Assembly: GCF_000005505.3 (NCBI RefSeq)
Contig: NC_016133.3
Location: forward strand, 59,175,237 to 59,239,236
Source of the DNA: Brachypodium distachyon
Lineage: Eukaryota > Streptophyta > Magnoliopsida > Poales > Poaceae
DNA length: 64,000 nt
Reading direction: 5' to 3'
The position numbers and the translations under genes are program-made. The notes under the pieces are model-generated. The model saw only the letters and a list, made by a program, of their open reading frames with translations. It made no database searches and was not told the origin of the DNA. Below are positions 61,127-64,000 of this stretch, piece after piece; positions within the stretch are counted from its first letter, which is position 1; each line of letters opens with the position of its first letter.

Positions 61127-64000
61127 TTTTTTTTTTTTTGAGATAACAGGCAGCATCTTTATTCATCTGAAATTTGTTCATTACAAACAATAGTCCTGAT
61201 GACATCAGGTGACTCGTTAAACCAACAGGACACTGCATCATGCTCAGCAGATTTTGCCAAAGCATTAGCTGCCTCATTACATAAACGATTACATGAGTAA
61301 ATAAGCAAGATACAAACATTCGAGCCCTACTCTTGATATCGAAAACGATGGCACCAATATGTGATCTGTCATCCACCGCACTTTTCACTTTGCTGATCAA
61401 AGTAGAACAATCAGATGCCACAATGACCTTTTGAAAACCAGCTTCCTCGGCAAAGGTCAAAGCATGGCGCATTGCGATTGCTTCACCTAGCTCTGGTTGC
61501 ACGATATGATCAACGACGCATCTGCACGCAGCTAGAACCAGTCCCAGGTGATTGCGAATAACCACGCCAATGCCCATGCGTTTGGAATGTGTAAAAATAG
61601 CCGCATCCACATTAATCAGGACCGACTCGGCCGGCAGCGGATACCATTTGTGCTTTGGAGAGAGGGTCTCACGCCTAATGGAATCAGTCGTCCTGAAGTC
61701 ATACACCAAAATAAAATCAATATAACCTTTGATCTTGCTCACCACATGGGAAGGATGGGGCACCTTTTCACCATTTCTTATATTATTCCTATTATCCCAA
61801 ATGTACCAAATTGCAACAGCGAGAATCATTGAATGCAGTTCTGAAGCATTTTCAATCCAATCTAATAACCATTGTTGCATATTGACAAAGCTTTTCAGAT
61901 TTAGAGACATATCAAAGGTTTCTTTTAGAAGAGCACTCTCGCCCCCCGCGTCGCCCTCCTCTGGCGACACGGGGGGAAACCCTAGCCCCGACCTAGGCCT
62001 CCCCCCCCCCCTCCTCTCCTCTGCGCCGCCGCCGCCGGAGGGACGCCGGCGAAGCCGCGCGTGCCCTGGGATGGTGGCGGCGGGGCCTCCTTTTCCTTCC
62101 CGCGGCGTGTGGTGGCGCGAGGCGGCGGGGTGCTGGCCAGGATGGAGGCGCGGCCTACGCACGGTAATGCAGGCGCGCGGCGGCGGCGCAAGTGGCGGCC
62201 CGATGTGGGCGCGCTGGCGCGGGGCGGCGGTGCTCCGACCGGGGTGGAGGCGCGGCCTGCGCGCGGTGGTGCAGGCGCGGCCTCGGTGCGGGGATGCCGG
62301 CTTGGCTGCGGGTCGGGCCCGATCTGGGTCGGCCTGGGCTGGGCGGGTCCTCGGCAGGTGCTGGCGGTGCGGGTCCCCAGCGTGGCGTCGGTGGGCTGCT
62401 GCCGGTTGGCCGGATCTGGGCCGGTGCGCCTGGATCCATGCGGCAGCAGCTCGGTCTGGCCTTTCGGCAGCCAGATCCGGTGCGTGAGGTGGTCTGGCTT
62501 CGTGGCGTTGGCGGCCTCCGGCGGCGTCCTGGAGCGGTGTTGGTGAGGCTCTAACCCTTGTCTCGCTGTGTGTTTGTGCTCTTGTCCGCAGTGTGTTGAC
62601 TGTGGCTACGGGTGAAAACCTTGCATCGATTGCGTCGGTGCCGGCGATGGCGGCGTCTGTGGACGTCGCTTCTTTCTTGAAGGCATCGCCGTGTAGTTCC
62701 ACTGCAACCACCCTTTGCAGTCGAGGTGCCTCCGAGCGAAAGCTTAAGGCTCGGTTTCATCTGGGTCGGGCAATGGCGGCGTTTTCGGACGTCGTGCCCT
62801 CCTTGGAGGCATTGCCTTGGAGATCTCGTCTGGCGGCGGAGGACGCGTGTAGCGCAAGTCCGGTTTGGGCCTGGCTAGTGTTGTTGACTTCGAGCAGCGC
62901 GGGCTCCCTTGCACAAGCTGTGCCTTTCGGGGTGGCTTCTTCCTTGCTCCGGTCGTCGGAAAAGCCTAGCTCTGCCTACCTTCTCTGGCTTTAGAGTGCT
63001 GCGGCCTATTCGTCGTCGTTGGAGCGGGCGGAAGTTTATCTTGGTAGTTGCATTTTGTTCGTTGGTAGCTTTGTGCCTAGCTTTGTTAGGCTGTTGCTCA
63101 GTGTTAGGGCTTTTGTACGGTTTTTCTTAATAAGTCGTGCTCTTTGGGTCTTCGCCGGTTTTCCCTTAATTAATCGAACTTGTATGGTTTTCGGGTCCGG
63201 TTTCCTCATAAACTGGATCACCTTTCCCGCAGTCGGATTCTTTCGGCTACGTCTATTGACAATAAATAACCCGCTGATGGTTGTTTCATCAAAAAAAAAA
63301 AGTTTCTTTTAGCACTGCCCAGATTTCCTTAACATAATGGCAAAAAAAGAAACAATGTTCCACTGTTTCCATCCTATTACAGTAGCTGCAGTCATACCTT
63401 GTTGGAATTGAACGCATGTGGAGTTGATCACCTGTAGGAAGGCAATTCTGTGCAATCCTCCACAAAACAATTTTCATTCTATTTGGGCACTGAATTTTCC
63501 AAAGATTTCTCCACAAATACTCCATAGTGCTTTGATCTGAGGGCGACCCTTTACCAGCTGAACTTCGATTTTTCCAGAACAATTGTGTTCTTGCAAGATT
63601 ATAGCCTGACCTGACTGTGTATGTACCAGATTTTGTGAATGGCCAAGAGACAAAATCACAACAGCCTTGGGAACTTATAGGGATCTTAAGAATTTTTTCA
63701 GCAATGTCATCTACATATAGGCCTCTAACAGCAGCTTCGTTCGAAGAATTGTCATTACTTGATATTAGAGAGCTCACTGTTTGGTCGTCGTACAAGGGTC
63801 CGAACCGTACCAATTATAGTATCTGGGATCCAATTATCTTTGGTGATCGAAATTTTCTTGCCATCTCCTACTCTCCATAGCAGACCCTTTTGCAGGAGTT
63901 CCTTTCCATACATAATGCTCCGCCAGGTATATGAGGCTGCTGTTGGGCAAGCTGAATTCCAGAAATCACCATTAGGAAAATATCTCCCTTTCAAGACTCG
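61127..64000 (-). mobile_element. LINE ORF2 3' part, split by a younger insertion and cut by the window edge
   Basis: On the minus strand the frame enters at the window edge, shows a zinc-binding reverse-transcriptase region (WKIQCPNRMKIVLWRIAQN, then CSYCNRMETVEHCFFFCHYV), is interrupted at 63301, and resumes at 61928 with ETFDMSLNLKS and an RNase H domain (VLINVDAAIFTHSKRMGIGV, ELGEAIAMRHALTFAEEAG, VASDCSTLISKV). It ends in a poly(A) tract seen as 13 T at 61127-61139, just after an AATAAAG motif. This is the C-terminal end of a plant L1-type LINE. The RNase H end is frameshifted or extended, so the copy is inactive. Confidence 0.85.
61929..63301 (+). mobile_element. Poly(A) retroposon nested in the LINE
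   Basis: Inserted on the plus strand, flanked by an 11-bp duplication GTTTCTTTTAG (61918-61928 and 63302-63312). Its 3' end is 11 A (63291-63301), and its 5' end is very GC-rich with AAACCCTAGCCCCGACC. Removing it rejoins the LINE frame exactly (W-A-V-L-K-E-T-F-D-M). Its GC-rich frames contain no recognised domain. It is younger than the LINE it interrupts. Confidence 0.85.

Noticed and set aside
60975..62711. Continuous 578-residue minus-strand frame
   Set aside because: It is a chance fusion of the LINE RNase H frame with the GC-rich 5' end of a retroposon inserted on the other strand. The 11-bp duplication at 61918-61928 marks the boundary.

Overview
The window is nuclear DNA from a grass (Poaceae). 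Its genes are intron-rich with GT-AG splice sites. Promoter-proximal regions are GC-rich, intergenic DNA is AT-rich, and Stowaway-type MITEs beginning CTCCCTCCG appear both between genes and inside introns. The protein families present are all plant families. I cannot fix the species from the sequence. The order oligopeptidase then type-A response regulator looks like a rice gene pair I remember, but that is recall and was not checked.

The first 35 kb is a normal gene island. A PMEI-like secreted protein (-) is followed by an Ulp2-like SUMO protease (+, at least 15 coding exons), an intronless E-class PPR protein (+), an M3 oligopeptidase with a probable transit peptide (-, 17 exons), a type-A cytokinin response regulator (-), two adjacent related Lunapark-like membrane proteins (-), and the exon-junction helicase eIF4A3 (-, 8 exons, one GC-AG intron). 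I rebuilt exon boundaries by hand from splice consensus, reading phase and family motifs. For each gene the exon lengths sum to a whole number of codons.

From 35 kb to the end the DNA is transposon-rich, with only gene fragments. In order: a 2.2-kb Mutator-like element with about 316-bp terminal inverted repeats and a perfect 9-bp target duplication; a retroposon with an 18-bp target duplication; decayed kinase and lytic-transglycosylase-like fragments; a copia 3' end joined to a gypsy fragment; a second retroposon; a truncated FEN1-like gene with a changed active-site residue; a trypsin-like protease fragment; a 1.05-kb Pack-MULE carrying F-box and other gene pieces with a perfect 9-bp target duplication; a deleted CACTA element; the 5' half of a gypsy element with its LTR; and a LINE split by a younger poly(A) retroposon.

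The most unusual region is 23.9-31.4 kb. Two same-strand genes share a Lunapark-type N-terminal module (two membrane segments followed by a charged helix) with matching intron phases. Neither has the Lunapark C-terminal zinc ribbon. One stops early at about 199 residues. The other has gained a tail of more than 1,100 residues, acidic and internally repetitive, that is now cut short by an in-frame stop.
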